Below, piece by piece: positions 32,701 to 45,130 of a DNA stretch of 64,000 nt. The stretch is from contig NC_089392.1 in assembly GCF_003171515.1 (NCBI RefSeq), positions 1,674,001 through 1,738,000 on the forward strand, read 5' to 3'. The stretch comes from Pyrenophora tritici-repentis (lineage: Eukaryota > Ascomycota > Dothideomycetes > Pleosporales > Pleosporaceae). A program made the translations under genes and the position numbers. Position 1 is the first letter of the stretch, and each line of letters begins with the position of its first letter. The notes under the pieces were generated by a model that was not told the DNA's origin, did not search any database, and worked only from the letters and a program-made list of their open reading frames with translations.

Positions 32701-33585
32701 CTTTTATTTCTCAGCATTGGATTCACTGCATGTTGTCGCCCAAGTAATTTCCAAGAACCCCCTTGGGCAGTCTGCGACCTCAGGAGGTACGGTACTTACC
32801 TACCTAGGTATGCATGAAGTTGCCTGTGGCCATCACTTGATTAACTTTCCTATATAGAATTTCCTATGTGTTTCACTTTGCTATGCATGGGCTGATGTCC
32901 CTTACCAAGGACGTTCAAGTTTCGCCCTATCTAGGCATGCAGGTCGTAGAACAACGCCCTTTCGCAGATCTCTTTCGTTGTGGGCTGTTCGTACCCCAGA
33001 TCATGGGGCCAGAAAGAGAATTGACGGACCACTCTATCGCAACTTCGCCGAAGACAAGGAGTGGAGTGAAAGCACAAAGCTTACTGTGACATCACCGATG
33101 AAGTCTATGCAAAGCGTCAGACGGCAGCGACCCGCTCCCGCAAACCCTATCGTATTGCTAGGCGACCATACGAGACTTTGACTTTTCGTGTCCAACACGA
33201 GATTGATACGAAGATACTCAGGCGAGCCGGCGATAGCTGGACTTAAGACACCCTAAACCTCTTATGCGCGCCATGTCGGAGCCGAACACCCGACCGGAGA
33301 TGGTTGCATGTCCGACTTCTACCTTTACTCTGGTCTTAAGAGAGTAAACTCCGCTGTAGACTCCCGCAAACCTGCTAGTACAGGACTTTATGGCTTCAAC
33401 CCGAGAGGTTAGTATACTAAGTGCATTTGATCAAACAAGTATAAGTAGAGCAAGCAGTCATGTTTCTTCATTAATCATCTCTTACATTAACCTCCTTCAC
33501 ATCTCTCAATTCTCGATTCGTAAGATCCAACTTTCAATCATCAATCCCAATCGTCACTTGCCAACAACGCAGCCCAATTCTAATA
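29796..33585. other. Gene-poor stretch, about 3.8 kb
   Basis: No gene is supported. Short ORFs lack protein-like composition. It contains a 15-bp tandem duplication at 30481-30510 and TACCTAGGTA-type palindromes near 32333 and 32805. The last 200 bp before 33586 are pyrimidine-rich, as in a fungal promoter/5' UTR. Confidence 0.5.
30481..30510. repeat. 15-bp tandem duplication
   Basis: AGTAACGTTTTGCCG occurs twice head to tail at 30481-30495 and 30496-30510 with no mismatch. Confidence 0.9.
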
Positions 33586-34527
33586 ATGTCCAACAAATCC
33601 ATCCTTGCCGTCTTCGGCGCAAGCGGAAACCAAGGCTACAGCCTCGCCCACCACGTCCTCACTCACCCCACCCTGTCCAAAACATATACTGTCCGCGCTC
33701 TATCCCGCACGACTTCCCACCCCCTTCTTACTGCCCTCTCCTCTCTCGGCGCCCAAACCGCCTACGCGGACATGTCGCTCCCCTTGACCCTCGCTCCCGC
33801 CCTCACCGGCGTCACCCACCTCTTCCTCCTAACCACCACCTTCTACACCGGCAACACCCGCACCCTCGAAACCCAGAACGCCCGAAACGTCTGCACCGAA
33901 GCCGTCAAACAAGGCGTACGCTACATAATCTTCAGCTCCGCAGCTCACGCCTCCGAAATCACGGATGGCAAGTTAAGCAACGTCGAGCACTTTGATGTTA
34001 AAGCCGAGATAGAGGCATATATCCGCAGCTTACCCATTCAAAGCGCTTTCTTTGCCCCAGCGTCATTTATGCAGAACCTGCACACACATATGCGACCGCA
34101 GCCCAGTGGCGAGGGCGATGGGAGTTATGTGCTCACGACTATGCTGAGAGACGACACAAAAGTCCCGTTTATCGATATCTTGGATACTGGAAAATTTGTG
34201 GGGGCGATACTCGCTGAACCACAAAGGTACGCTGGTAAGTACTTGGCCGCAGCGGAAGGGTTCTATACGCTGAGGGAGATTGTGGCGGTTATGGCAAGGG
34301 TGACGGGTAAGACCGTGAGGCACGTGCAGCTGGAGGATGAGATTGTGAAGGCGAGGTTTCCAGAGGGGCTGAGGGGGGCGTTGGGCGAGATGTGGATATT
34401 GTGTAGGGAGTATGGGTATTTTGGGAAGGAACAAGAGGAGTTGGTGAAGTGGGCGAAGGAGCAGGTCGAAGGGAAGTTGACGGGCATGGAGGAATTCTTG
34501 AGGATGAGTGGGTTTAATTTGGAGTGA
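33586..34527 (+). CDS. NmrA-like NAD(P)-binding protein
   Basis: A single exon of 313 residues. The N-terminus has the Rossmann dinucleotide loop GASGNQG (residues 11-17), followed by RALSR after strand 2, where the Arg would favour NADP(H). Later stretches match the NmrA/HSCARG subfamily of atypical short-chain dehydrogenases (GVRYIIFSSA, HFDVKAEIEAYIR, AAEGFYTLREIVAVMARVTG). The Tyr-x3-Lys catalytic pair of true reductases is not evident (HFDVKAEIE takes its place), so it is more likely a redox-sensing regulator than an enzyme. The gene is convergent with the Zn2Cys6 regulator gene, 223 bp away. Confidence 0.9.
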   Translation: MSNKSILAVFGASGNQGYSLAHHVLTHPTLSKTYTVRALSRTTSHPLLTALSSLGAQTAYADMSLPLTLAPALTGVTHLFLLTTTFYTGNTRTLETQNARNVCTEAVKQGVRYIIFSSAAHASEITDGKLSNVEHFDVKAEIEAYIRSLPIQSAFFAPASFMQNLHTHMRPQPSGEGDGSYVLTTMLRDDTKVPFIDILDTGKFVGAILAEPQRYAGKYLAAAEGFYTLREIVAVMARVTGKTVRHVQLEDEIVKARFPEGLRGALGEMWILCREYGYFGKEQEELVKWAKEQVEGKLTGMEEFLRMSGFNLE

Positions 34528-34750
34528 GAAAGGGTGAGGTGTCGTAAAGGCCTTACAATGTAGAGTCGTTCCAGAATCTGGGCCATGATAAATCAAACCT
34601 TATATGTATGTATTGTGTAATATATGCAAATTAAATTCTGTTTAATAAAACGAAAATCATTACGGATTTTTCCAACTCCAGACCTTGACGAAAAGTCATG
34701 TTTTTGCTCGTGCATGGAATCACGGCTCACCAGCGCCTAATACAAGATCT

Positions 34751-37615
34751 CTAGTAGCCAGTATACCCCTGCATATTTGGATCCGGGTTAAAATTCCACA
34801 TAGCCATGGAATCTGGAATAAACAGCGCGGAAAGATCCGCATCTGAACCTGTGCCCAAGTCAAACTGCGTAAAGTCAAAGTTGATGTCAAAATGAGGCTG
34901 CCCGTTAAGGCCCATCATGTCCGGCGTGGGTTGGGCAGCCATGTTGGGATACCAGTTTGGCGGCATGGCTTGTTGAGAGTGTTGCGCATGAGCTTGAAGG
35001 GCGGCTTGAGCTTGTTGCTGGGATCGAGTATGCGCTTGTGTCTGCTGCTGCTGTTGTTGCGAAGCGGCATTATTGCTGCTACCCATTGCGACTTCCGAGA
35101 GAAGATGAAGTGGTGTTTGGTTGGCGGACTGGTGTGTGGAAGTACTGGGAGCTTGACTGGCATTCCGGGAAGATTCATAATCGGAGTCCTGATGCTGGTC
35201 TTTGGCGGCCCCTTCTTTGATATGAGCGAAACGCTCCTGTAGCCGCTTGGCAACATAATAAAACTTTCCATGTGGGGACTGGGCATCGCGGGATACAATA
35301 GCGTTGAACATTGCAACCAATTGCTCGGTATACACTTCAATCTGCAGATCCTCTTTCTTGATGATGCTGCTTACTTCTCCGGAACTGGTCACCGACACCC
35401 ACATTTTCATCAAGCAGACAATTGCGTAAATTGCACGTACGCCTGGACAAGGTTAGCTCGACGAAGCACCACATAGTCAAGCCGACTTACAGAAGATGAC
35501 TGGAAGAGTCAAAAGGATATCGAGTTGGATACTTAAGATGGTATCCAATATGCCATGTGTAGCCGCGAGACAGTCTCCAAGGGCACCGATATGCGCTGGA
35601 CCGACGGGTGCATCCTTCTTGACACCCGAAGATAATGACGGCGATAACGATAGCGAATCTGAGATGTACGGCGGTTGTAGATCAGCAGAGCCCTGATTCT
35701 GATGAAGCGCTATTTCGTGCAAGTAAAGATTTGTAACATGCTCTGACAGTCGAAGTGTAGCTGGAAATGTTAGCTATTGCATATCAAACTCTGCTCTGCA
35801 ACTCACGATCAAGATCGCCTATGGTCATGTTCTCCTCTCGGAGCTGGCTAAGCTCATTTTCGAATATCTTCAAGGCATAGATGACCTTAGGGTCGGAGAT
35901 GGCAACTTCAACCGAAGGGTCATCCATGCAGAATTCAACGGATATCTTCTCGCCAATGTGCGCCATTTTGACTTGTTGGCACAGCAGCTTGTCTGATGGA
36001 AGTGCTTCAGGCGAACTCTCGAGGATACGGACACTATCGGCCATGTAGTTTGTCCAGCGCAAGAGGATCGGTCGGCGCAGGACCATGGTGATGCTCATGC
36101 AAAGATAATAGCACACAAGGAAGGTTCTCCGGGCTTCGATGCTGCTGGAGTTGGGATGGTACCTCTTGAAGGGACCGACTGAGAGCTTCATGACATTGGG
36201 GGTTGCTTTTCTGCCAAGCCCGAGGTCAAGGGCCATGACAGCGGCGCAATTGACCATCATGTAAAAATTGTGTTGTTCGAAATGGAGGGGTGGGCGATAC
36301 CAAAGCACGGCAATGTGCAGTGCCTGAACAATCTCGAGTGATTTCTCTCCATTTCGCCAGATGATGTCGGCGAGCTGGTCCTTGAGGAGCTTGGTCAACT
36401 CTCGTTGAGTCTCTTGCGATACCAGATGCTCAGCACTTCCATGCGAAGACCCTGCCAAGACTGAGAGAAAGAGAAGCGGCTTCTTCTCGCGGACTTCACG
36501 AGCCGTGGTGCCTGGGGGAAAGGGCACGGCGGGGAAGTGCGGACAGATGTCGTTCACATAGCGGAAAAAGACACGTTCCGCGGTTTCTGGCGACATGAGC
36601 TGATCAATCAGACCATTGATGTGCGAATGGTCGGGGTAAATCTTGCTGTGCCCTGTTCGCCTCATCTCAGGATGTTCTGCCAAGTCGCGATGAATAGCAT
36701 CCATGTCTTCCGGAATCGTCTAGGTTGTTAGCTATAGCTAAACAAAAGGTAATGCGCCTACTTACAGCGTGGGTTGTCTCAAGCTTCCTCCGCTTCGACT
36801 CGGGACCGCGCTGGATGTTCTGCGCCGGGCCATAGCCTGGCGGAATGTCTGGATATCTGTTGGGTACAGAGTTGGACCACTCATGACTGAGGGAACCAAG
36901 ACGGTAGGCACTGTCGGGTGCCATTGGTATCGCATTTGTACTGGCCTCGTGCTGTGGAATGCCTCCATGATGGCCAACGTCCTGGCCCCCGGCCTTTTGC
37001 GCATGTAGAGTCGCAGTCAAGGCATCAATCTTCCGCTCCAGCTCGGCTACGCGACTGTCGGCTTTTTTCTGGCGCTTGCGTGTCGGCGGAGTTGTGATGC
37101 ACGCCCGGCCTGCTTTGGCGCATCGTCGACACGAGACGTCTGGTCGCTCTTGGTCGCATCGGACTTTTAGTCCACGGCAAGAATCGCAGGCTCTGGGGCG
37201 CTTCAGATCGGCAGGCGATTTCCCAGACCCTGGGGTACCATGAGCACTAGAGGGAGTGTTAGTCGGCGCGCGCACGCGTTTATTGTTGGATTGCAATGAC
37301 GTACCCATCGTGGTCGCCCTCGTCGTGATCGTCATCATCATGGTCATGGTCATGCTCCGGGCCAGCTGGGGAAGTCTGCTCGAGGGCGGGATCGAGTATA
37401 TTGGCGAGCGGGGCGGGCTGCGACAGTTGCGGGGTCTGGGATTGATGATGGGGATGCGGATGGGATTGGGCATGGTGTTGAGCAGTGGGTGAAGGCAGGT
37501 AGTATGGATGTCCGGTGTTCTGCTGGGATGCAGAGGTGTTGTAGAGCTGGGTACGCGGTGGTACCGTCGACGTGCTCGCAAAGAGTCTGGGGTCTATCTG
37601 ACTCTGATCTGCCAT
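34751..37615 (-). CDS. Zn2Cys6 transcription factor with fungal regulatory domain
   Basis: Five exons (37615-37305, 37246-36766, 36719-35807, 35760-35491, 35442-34751) have consistent phases and give 888 residues. The start is the ATG at 37615 (MADQSQID). Exon 1 is disordered, with a His/Gln-rich part and an Asp/His run. Exon 2 holds the binuclear zinc cluster (CDSCRGLKVRCDQ then CRRC and C; spacing C-x2-C-x6-C-x8-C-x2-C-x6-C), followed by a basic patch and a short coiled-coil (VAELERKIDALTATL) for dimerisation. The central region (about 300-700) matches the fungal-specific regulatory domain (RRTFLVCYYLCMSITMVLRR). The tail is Q-rich with acidic/aromatic motifs, like an activation domain. Target genes are unknown. 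The introns are 46-59 nt. Confidence 0.92.
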
Positions 37616-37916
37616 GGCCGCATTCACTCAACTCTCTGTTCGATGGTCGGCGTCGGTGGTCGGTGGTCGTATAGTACCCGAACTTCCGTGGTGGATTGGG
37701 CCGCGGAAGAGGGCTGGAGCTACAGCCTTGGCAGATGCTAACTTCATGTGGGAGTCACGTGTGTAGCTCTATGCAGCTGAACAACCACTGAACGGCCTCG
37801 GGAGTGATATAGAAGCTGCTATTTAAAGCAAAATGACCTTAATTTTCATTACATTACAATGTGTAGCTATCTCAAAATGTCTTTCATGCCATGGCCATAC
37901 ACGTATACATGTGCAC
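37616..37916. other. Intergenic, regulator promoter
   Basis: 301 bp upstream of the Zn2Cys6 gene, also holding the 3' region of the molybdopterin synthase gene. A CACGTG-like E-box (TCACGTGTG) lies at about 37756. Confidence 0.45.
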
Positions 37917-38198
37917 CTACCCAGAGCTTACAGGTGGGATAATGGCCACTTCATCACCCTCCTCAATCTGCTGCTCTGCATCTTCCTCACCAATATCGAC
38001 ATACTCTAGGTTCACCGTCACGGCGCAGCTGCTCAGAACCTTGTCTCCGATCCCTGGATACCTCTCTTCAAGCATGGTGAAGACATGGCGGGCTCGTACT
38101 GGAGCGGGCAAATGTTCGCTTGTCTTGCCGGTAAAGGTAGACGCCGCTGCGAAGTAGAGGATGGAGAAGTGGCCTGCAGGTGCTTTGCCTGGTGCCAT
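37917..38198 (-). CDS. Molybdopterin synthase small subunit (MoaD/MOCS2A)
   Basis: A single exon of 93 residues with the ubiquitin-like MoaD pattern (ILYFAAASTFTGK, CAVTVNLEYV, GDEVAIIPPV). The small subunit carries sulphur as a C-terminal thiocarboxylate and passes it to precursor Z in the cytosol, for the molybdenum cofactor of nitrate reductase and others. The end reads PPVSSG, where the family normally ends in Gly-Gly. The last Gly is kept but the one before is Ser. The codons for V-S match a splice donor (CCT|GTAAGC), so a short 3' exon restoring Gly-Gly might exist, but I found no suitable acceptor and exon within 150 bp. The gene diverges from the Dss1-like gene. Confidence 0.88.
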   Translation of the reverse strand: MAPGKAPAGHFSILYFAAASTFTGKTSEHLPAPVRARHVFTMLEERYPGIGDKVLSSCAVTVNLEYVDIGEEDAEQQIEEGDEVAIIPPVSSG

Positions 38199-38560
38199 GG
38201 TGCCTACTGAGACGTATTAGAGACGTGTCCTGGAGCATTGTAGAGCGCGTGGAAGAGTAAAAGTTTTCAATCAGGAAAATTGTGATCCGCAGTCTATCGC
38301 CGAAGCGACGGTCGGATAATACATGCTATAATTTTGAATACATCATGGAATGGGCCGGGTCAGAGAGATGGAAAGACTACATACCTTGTGTTGAGTTGTG
38401 AGGAAGAAGTGAGCGCGGGCAGTGTGCGGAAGAGCATGTGAGTTCGCGCTGCCATTTAGCGTCTTCGCACGGACCGCTGCCGCAGCGCGACTTCGCAGTT
38501 CGCACTTTTTTGTGCAGTGGCGGGCATTCACTGACGTCGTCAGTCAATCTTCGACAAAAC
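38199..38560. promoter_or_regulatory. Shared promoter region of moaD-like and dss1-like genes
   Basis: The two start codons are divergent and only 362 bp apart, so the promoters must overlap or be back to back. CT-rich and CG-rich motifs occur, but no certain TATA box was found. Confidence 0.6.
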
Positions 38561-41500
38561 ATGTATACAAGATTACAGTCGGCTCCCAGCTATGCCTGCT
38601 TACGATGCCAATGGCGCCTGTTGAACCAGCGTAGTAGTATTCGTCAGATACACAGCCGTCAAGCGCTCTGCTCGATCAAAGTTTCGCAGCATACATCACG
38701 GCGGGCACTACACACCACTACCAACGTAAGTTACAATGTTCCCAAACGACATTCCCAAACTTAATCATGTTAGCGCACGCATATATCATCCATATCCTCC
38801 ACCTCTGCTCCTCCCCCGCCTTTCGACCCAACACTCCTTCCCCATTCAACGGGTGTACGCTTCCGTGAACACCTGGAGAAGTGGCAAGAACTATACGGCG
38901 CACCAACAAAAGAAGCGCTTTCGGGATTTCAGAATCACCCCGCCCGTGGCGACATACAAAACGGTCTGTCCAAGTTGACATCTGCTTTCAAGGCCGACGA
39001 AGATGCAAGGCCCGATGAATTAGCAGGCGCAGAGGAAGACGAAGAGGAAGACCCGATTACCATCGGTCTATTTTTGAAGCCGGGTGATGTTGTGGAACTC
39101 TGCCAACCTGATCGTGAAGCGGTGCTTGCTGTCTTCGTTCAACAACTTGAAAATGACAGCCAGTTCTTCTCCGTCAATGGCAGGTGGACACACAATGCGC
39201 TGTCCAAGGTCTCGTTCGCAATACCAGGGTGCATTGACCCCGAACTTGTGCTGCCGCTGCTTCCGTTCTTACCTACGAACCCGAGCAAGGCCGATCCAAA
39301 AGGCCAAGTTCACGTCCCTAGGGAGCTCGCCGCCCCAATCACAGACACTCTTGTGGACATGACCAGGGAGGCCGAGACCATCTACCGTAACAACGCCGCA
39401 GAACTGGATACAGCTTATGAGAACCTTGCCGAGAAGAATAAACCAACAATTATGACTTTGACTCAAATCGCCAAGCGCTTGCTCGGGCGTGGCGATTCTG
39501 CTTGGGTGCCATCACCGGCTGCACTGCTAGCTGTCCGTAAAGCTTTGAACCGCAATGAGTTTCGCTTCAGATCCGATTCCCGTAGTCATAGACTAACAAA
39601 CTCTTTCACTATCCGACCCAAGAATGATGTTGAGATTGTGGAAACCGTCCACGGATGGATTCGAGAGTATCGCGAGTATCTCGCCCTGGAAGCGAAGCAG
39701 CCCAAAAATGCCCAGTACGCACGTACAAACGGCGTAATTCACATCACAGATTTCCTTGAAAAAGCACGTAAACTCATTGCCTATAGTCGACGGTATCGCG
39801 AACCAAATACAGGGGGCGTTGGACCCTGGACTGGACCTTTGATCCATAAAGGAGCACCGTACTTGAGGCCAAAACCAACTGCGGCCTTCACTGAGTCTGA
39901 TCAGAAGATTATCGATTTTTTGCAAGCTTGGGTACTCACCGATCAGTTCACAGGTATGGCCGGCCTCCATGCTGCTTGTGCTAGTCTGGTGTTGGCATCA
40001 GAGTGCTATGGTCCTGGTGTGATTCGCGATGCCGGAACCACCGATGAAGCTCTAAGCAGTATCAAGCCAGCCACCGGTTTTTTATTCCTCCAGGAAATCG
40101 GGGTACTCCTGCCGCACCAAAACCGCGCAATCTACAATGAACATTTGATGCTGCCTACCGTTCGTCCTACGCGTAACCTGGAATTGCTAAACGAAAAAGC
40201 CGAACTTACACGGCGAAATCCCGATTTCCGGGACTCTATGGTGCATCTTCGCCGTGACTGGGGCTCGACGACCATCTACTGCATCGATGATGCTGATGCT
40301 CATGAGATTGATGATGGTATATCCATTGAAAGAGTTCAAGGCGCCGACTCTGAATTTTGGATTCATGTACACGTAGCAAACCCAACGGCGTTTTTTGACA
40401 AAACGCATACTCTTTCCGGTCTTGCCGCCCACATGACTGAGACAGTCTATACACCAGAGCGATTCTTCCCAATGCTACCAGAATGGGCCAACGAGGAACA
40501 CTTTAGTCTCAAGCGCAATCGACCTGTCATCACTTTCAGTTCTCGTATCAACCGTACTGGAAATGTGCTGGAAAGAAAGGTGCAACACGGCATGGTTCAA
40601 AACGTCGTCAGTATCACTTATTCTCAAGTGGCTAAGCTGTTGGGTGACGATAGCACTGTTGAAACACGAACACTCGTGGTTGGTGGAACTGTTCCTAATC
40701 GCAAGCCGCCGAAGCTCCCAAATCTCTCCCCCGGCCAGCTTAAAGACCTGGACGATCTTTACACTGCAGCAAAAGCCTTGTGGGAGGCACGAAAGGCTGC
40801 TGGTGGTGTTAGGTTTAGTCCCGGCAACACCAGCGTTCGCGTTTGGGAAAACCCCGCACAAGAGGGGTTGCCATGGAGATCCCCGTCGGTGCAGCAGGCA
40901 CGTGTCATTCGTGGAGATCCCATCATTCAGTTGACAAACACCATACCCCAGGGCTTCATGCAGCTTGATCTTAGACCCAAGAACATTGTCGAGGAGATGA
41001 TGCTTCTTGCTTGTCAGACAGCAGCAACATGGTGTGCTGAGCGGCATATTCCCGTCATGTACAGGGGCACTGTCGAACCTCCCTCCGTTGAGGAATTATC
41101 GGCAGGAGAGCTCCAAGAACTAATCCAACTACACTATGAGAAACACGGGAAAGTTCCTCTTGATCTTACCGCTCGATGCCAAAAGGCACTAGGCAGAGCT
41201 ATTGCACATTTCTCTCCTCTGCCACATAAGATCATGGGTGTTCCAAGTTACGTCAAGGTTACTAGTCCGCTCCGACGCTATAGCGACATGATGGCACATT
41301 GGCAGATTGAAGCTGCTCTACGGTACGAGGCAGAATCGGGAATGAAGTTTGATGCAACTGCAGCTTCTGCTACTTCCCGAAACCTTCTCCCGTTCTCACT
41401 CCGGCAAATGCGAGAGTCCATTGTCACACTCTCGCCCCGAGAACGCATCATCTCGATGGCAAAGCGGGACTCAGTAAACTACTGGTGTGTCCAAGCCTTA

Positions 41501-41752
41501 CTTCGTGCATTCAAATACAAACAAGCACCTCTGCCTGAAACCTTCCGGTTTTGGGTCCAACGTGTCAGAGACGGGCGAGGAGCTTTAGGTCGACTGCCAG
41601 AATATGGTCTCACAGCTTACGTAATGGAGGAAAGTGATGTACAGGCTGGCGACGAATGGGACGTGATGCTGGACAGGATGGACTTGTTCTCCAGGACCAT
41701 CTTCGTGAAACCGGTACGCCTCACAAGCCGCATCAGAGAATATCCTATCTGA
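38561..41752 (+). CDS. Mitochondrial RNase II-family exoribonuclease (Dss1/Cyt-4-like)
   Basis: Two exons, 38561-38725 and 38774-41752, with a 48-nt intron, give about 1047 residues. Residues 1-55 are Arg/Ser-rich without acidic residues, a typical mitochondrial targeting sequence (IRQIHSRQA, SRRALHTTT). The RNB catalytic domain begins near residue 520. The metal-binding motif CIDDADAHEIDDGISIE (about 555-571) carries the Asp residues needed for hydrolysis. Further conserved blocks are VTSPLRRYSDMMAHWQ and the C-terminal S1-like part. Dss1 in yeast (with Suv3) and Cyt-4 in Neurospora degrade and process mitochondrial RNA 3'-5'. The very long N-terminal part (about 470 residues) before the RNB domain is also usual for this subfamily. 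Confidence 0.92.
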
Positions 41753-42563
41753 TCTGCGCATTTCCTCGGCATCATGGGTTTCCAAACAACACGCCTTAGC
41801 CCGTCGCTACGAGACGTTTAGATCTGTATTGAGATATGTCTCGCAAACTTATCAGCCTGCAGCAAGAGTGTTTGAGACGCTGAAGACAGACCAGGACTTG
41901 ACCTAGTTTGCTGATCACGCTAACACGCGCTCATGCAAGCCACTGATCCATCTACATAGGGTACCATCGAGACAGATCTGAGCATGTCAAGATTTTTTGT
42001 CTATTTCGTTCTAGAAACCGTTAAGCCGCACGGCAAGCAATCCGGTTCGTCTAGTGTGCACAATTGTATGGACAGGGCAGAGGACCCAAAAGCTCGGGTA
42101 AGGAAGGCATCATGCAATGCTTCCGATGGCTTGGCGATATCTTTGTACAACAGCGCTATAAAATTCGACAAGGGTCTTTTTACGCGCAATGCAGCACAAC
42201 TGATTCGGCACTCTAAAACTTGGTGAAAGCCTAGCAGCATCCTTGGTGACGCCTCTTTTTGTCTCGCCCAATGATTTTTATTCCTGGTCTGTAGGAGTGA
42301 GGCTTCAAACTTGCGCTTACTGATCATGGAAGCCGGTCTACGTCGGAAATGCTAATGCCGCTTCTATATGGTAGATCACGGGCTGTCGCAAGTGCTGGGC
42401 TAAGGGGAGCGCAAATCGCACGCACAGATTGTGTGGCATTAATCTGTCTGCATAGCGTTCGCCCAGATCGCTACGAGATCCCATGTCAAAACTAAAGTTT
42501 CCTTGTTATCCACTCTACCGTTACCTCTTCCAACTTTCGTTCTAGCTACCAGACTCAGGTTCT
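41753..42563. other. Intergenic
   Basis: 811 bp between the Dss1-like gene and the split regulator. The last 150 bp before 42564 are CT-rich, as in a promoter. No gene is supported. Confidence 0.5.
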
Positions 42564-45130
42564 ATGATGGCAGGAGTGCCAAGCAAACAACCTACCACAA
42601 AAGAAGACGCTGCGGGTACGAACATCAGCCAGAGGAAGCAACAGCCACAACAGCAGCGCCAGCTTCTCTCGTGTACTAAATGCCGAGAACGCAAAGTCAA
42701 GGTAGGTTACCGCTCATAGATCCTGGTACATATTTCAGGTAGAAGGGATACACATCTCTACCCAGAATGAAGATTTACAACTTAAGTAGCTGATCTGTAC
42801 TTAGTGTGATCGGACAAAGCCATGTTCAGCATGTTGCGTTCGTGGTTCTCCTCGCGACTGTCACTTCATAGCGGAGGACGGCAACTACACCCCAATTCGA
42901 CAGAGCTATGAACTCCGCAAACTTCGTGCCGAGAACTTGCGACTCAAAGAGAGATTACATTCCTTGAGAATCCCCGTCGATAGCGAAGATGCCGCGCATG
43001 CGCAAGCTGTAGATTCGCAATTTGGCGAAAAGCCTCCTTCATGGCATAAGCGGAAGCAACAAAGTTTTCAAGCCTCCGAATCATGTGATAACATTTACTT
43101 TGGCTCGCCTGGGTTGGCCACTGTGATCAATGAAGTAGGCAAACCGAATAGTGTCCAGGGCTCAGGCTGACTGAAATCCAGTTTGCGTCCACCAACACAA
43201 GTATATCGACGACATTGGCACACGTTATGCCCCAACCTGCAGATATGTTTGCTACGGGAAACTCCTCAACCTATCCTTTTGCGACTATCTTCAGTGCATC
43301 ACTTGAAGACTGCATACCTCAACTTCTGGGTTGCCTGCCTGCAAAAGACGATATGCTGCGGTATTTGAGTGCTTTCGAAAAACAAGTTTGTACTCAAATA
43401 CCTGTAGAGATTACTAAAACCGAGGTGGAACGTTTCTTGTCTCGCGCAAAAGAAAATTCCCAGCAATGTCCGGCTATGTTGGGCTTACTGTTGGCGGTCA
43501 TCGCATTGGGTGCTCAGCACTCGGTCTGGGGCAGGAACAGTGAGAGCTGGGATGCCGATGTAATGAGAGCGGAGACCAGGGCGGGCAATGTCTACAGTAG
43601 GTGAGGAGAACACCAGAAGATCAAACCTGACTTGCATCTAGTTGCTGCTGCAATGCAAGCTTTACGATTGGCTTCCTTCATGCACAAGCCGTCTCTGTTG
43701 GCTATACAAGTGCTGGTCATGATCGGAAAGTACCTCATCAACAGTGGAAAATACCTGGATGCCTTCACGCTGTTTGGAACGACCATTAGGCTGGCCCACT
43801 CTATTGGCCTTCATTGCCACCCCAAATATCTCGACCCTTCACCCTCAACGGCCAGGGACATCACAACAAGGCAAAGAATTTGGTGGTATATGCTACGTGT
43901 TGATGAAGAGTTCTCCGTGACGCTGGGACGACCCTTAGGCATAAGTGGAATTGGAACTTGCTGCTGGCCTCAGGAACTCACAACCGACCCAAACATAGTG
44001 CGCTTTGGTGAATATATCAATCACTTTACGCTCTTGGCAAGGCAGATACTCAGCAGCGATCGGCTGACAAACCCCCGAATCGATGAGTTCACAGATGCAC
44101 TCCGGGCACTATCAGAAACACTACCTGAGACACTACGATTCGACAATTTATGGGCCAACTCGGATATTGACCTGCCCCTCGGATCTTGGCCATTGAGTGC
44201 CATGGCTGTTGGTATGTTGTGAACCCTGTTATCGTTACTTTGGTCCAATCTCCAAGGAGTTCGTCGCGTATTCCGCCAATACGATCACCACATGGATGCA
44301 AAGTCAAATCTATCCTGCTTCAATCATATACAGGACAAAGTAATTACCCTACAGTTTTGCTCACACGTCCCAGTCTACTATTGTAAGATGAATACCTATC
44401 TCATCCTACTGAACCGCCAAAGAGTCGAGAAACACACACGTTCTTCTGCTACTTTCGAAAACATAGGCACGATTTCGGCCTTTACAGCTCTGAACCATAC
44501 CCCTCTGGTTTATCCGTCACCATCAAGGTCAAGACAAGCATCGCTCCGGGGCCGCTCTTTAGTGATCGCTTCATCCGAAGACATTATTTTTGCCTTTTTA
44601 TTCTTCCACAAAAGGCAACCATTAACACTGGTTGATTGGACCATAGGACAGCAAGCTTTCAATAGCTGCATGATCCTCTTACTCGATGCAATAGAACGCC
44701 GGACTATCACATTTGGCTCTTCAAAAGCGGAAGAAGCCTTGCATGTTTTCAGGATACTCAAAGATAACAATGTGCACAAGTTTGCTGGATGTGCGGTTGA
44801 CAGAATCGAGAAAGGCTTAAAAGAACTACACGACACCGTCACAAAAACCAACAATGACGACCATCATGCAAAATTTCAGCAAGGGAACAACATCATATTC
44901 TCGGGAGCCGCACAAAATAAGGCAGAGTCAGGCTCGGGTGGTGTGGAGACAGTGATGGGTCGCACTGGGATGCTACTGATCGAAGGCGCGGGTTTGCAAG
45001 CCTTCGTAAAAGAAGAGTTTTCTCCTACTATCTGGGGTCCGCCTTGTCTTGCGAGAGATTCCAAGGGCGAACTTTATACGTCATCATACCACAGCGAAGC
45101 CATACAGACATCGGAGTTGAAGGCGGAGAC
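42564..45130 (+). pseudogene. Zn2Cys6 transcription factor, 5' part, cut by hAT insertion
   Basis: Exons 42564-42701, 42805-43134, 43182-43596, 43642-44211 and 44374-45130 have matching phases. The fourth intron, 162 nt, is the least certain. The zinc cluster spans the first intron (CTKCRERKVK, then CDRTKPCSACC; C-x2-C-x6-C-x5-C-x2-C-x8-C) and is followed by a leucine-rich coiled coil. The regulatory domain follows (FTLFGTTIRLAHSIGLH, RQRIWWYMLRVDEEFS, LGRPLGIS). At 45131 a hAT transposon begins. Translation would run 68 codons into it and stop at 45336-45338, giving about 805 residues with a foreign end and without the native 258-residue tail. DNA binding may survive; the loss of the C-terminal activation region makes normal function unlikely. 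Confidence 0.88.
45123..45130 (+). repeat. Left copy of 8-bp target site duplication of hAT element
   Basis: GCGGAGAC at 45123-45130 is repeated at 48272-48279 directly outside the element. Eight base pairs is the hallmark duplication length of hAT transposons. Confidence 0.85.

Noticed and set aside
44212..44373. A possible small extra exon inside the 162-nt fourth intron of the split regulator
   Set aside because: A single intron already joins GTT-G to TC-TAC in phase; no internal segment gives convincing regulatory-domain text.
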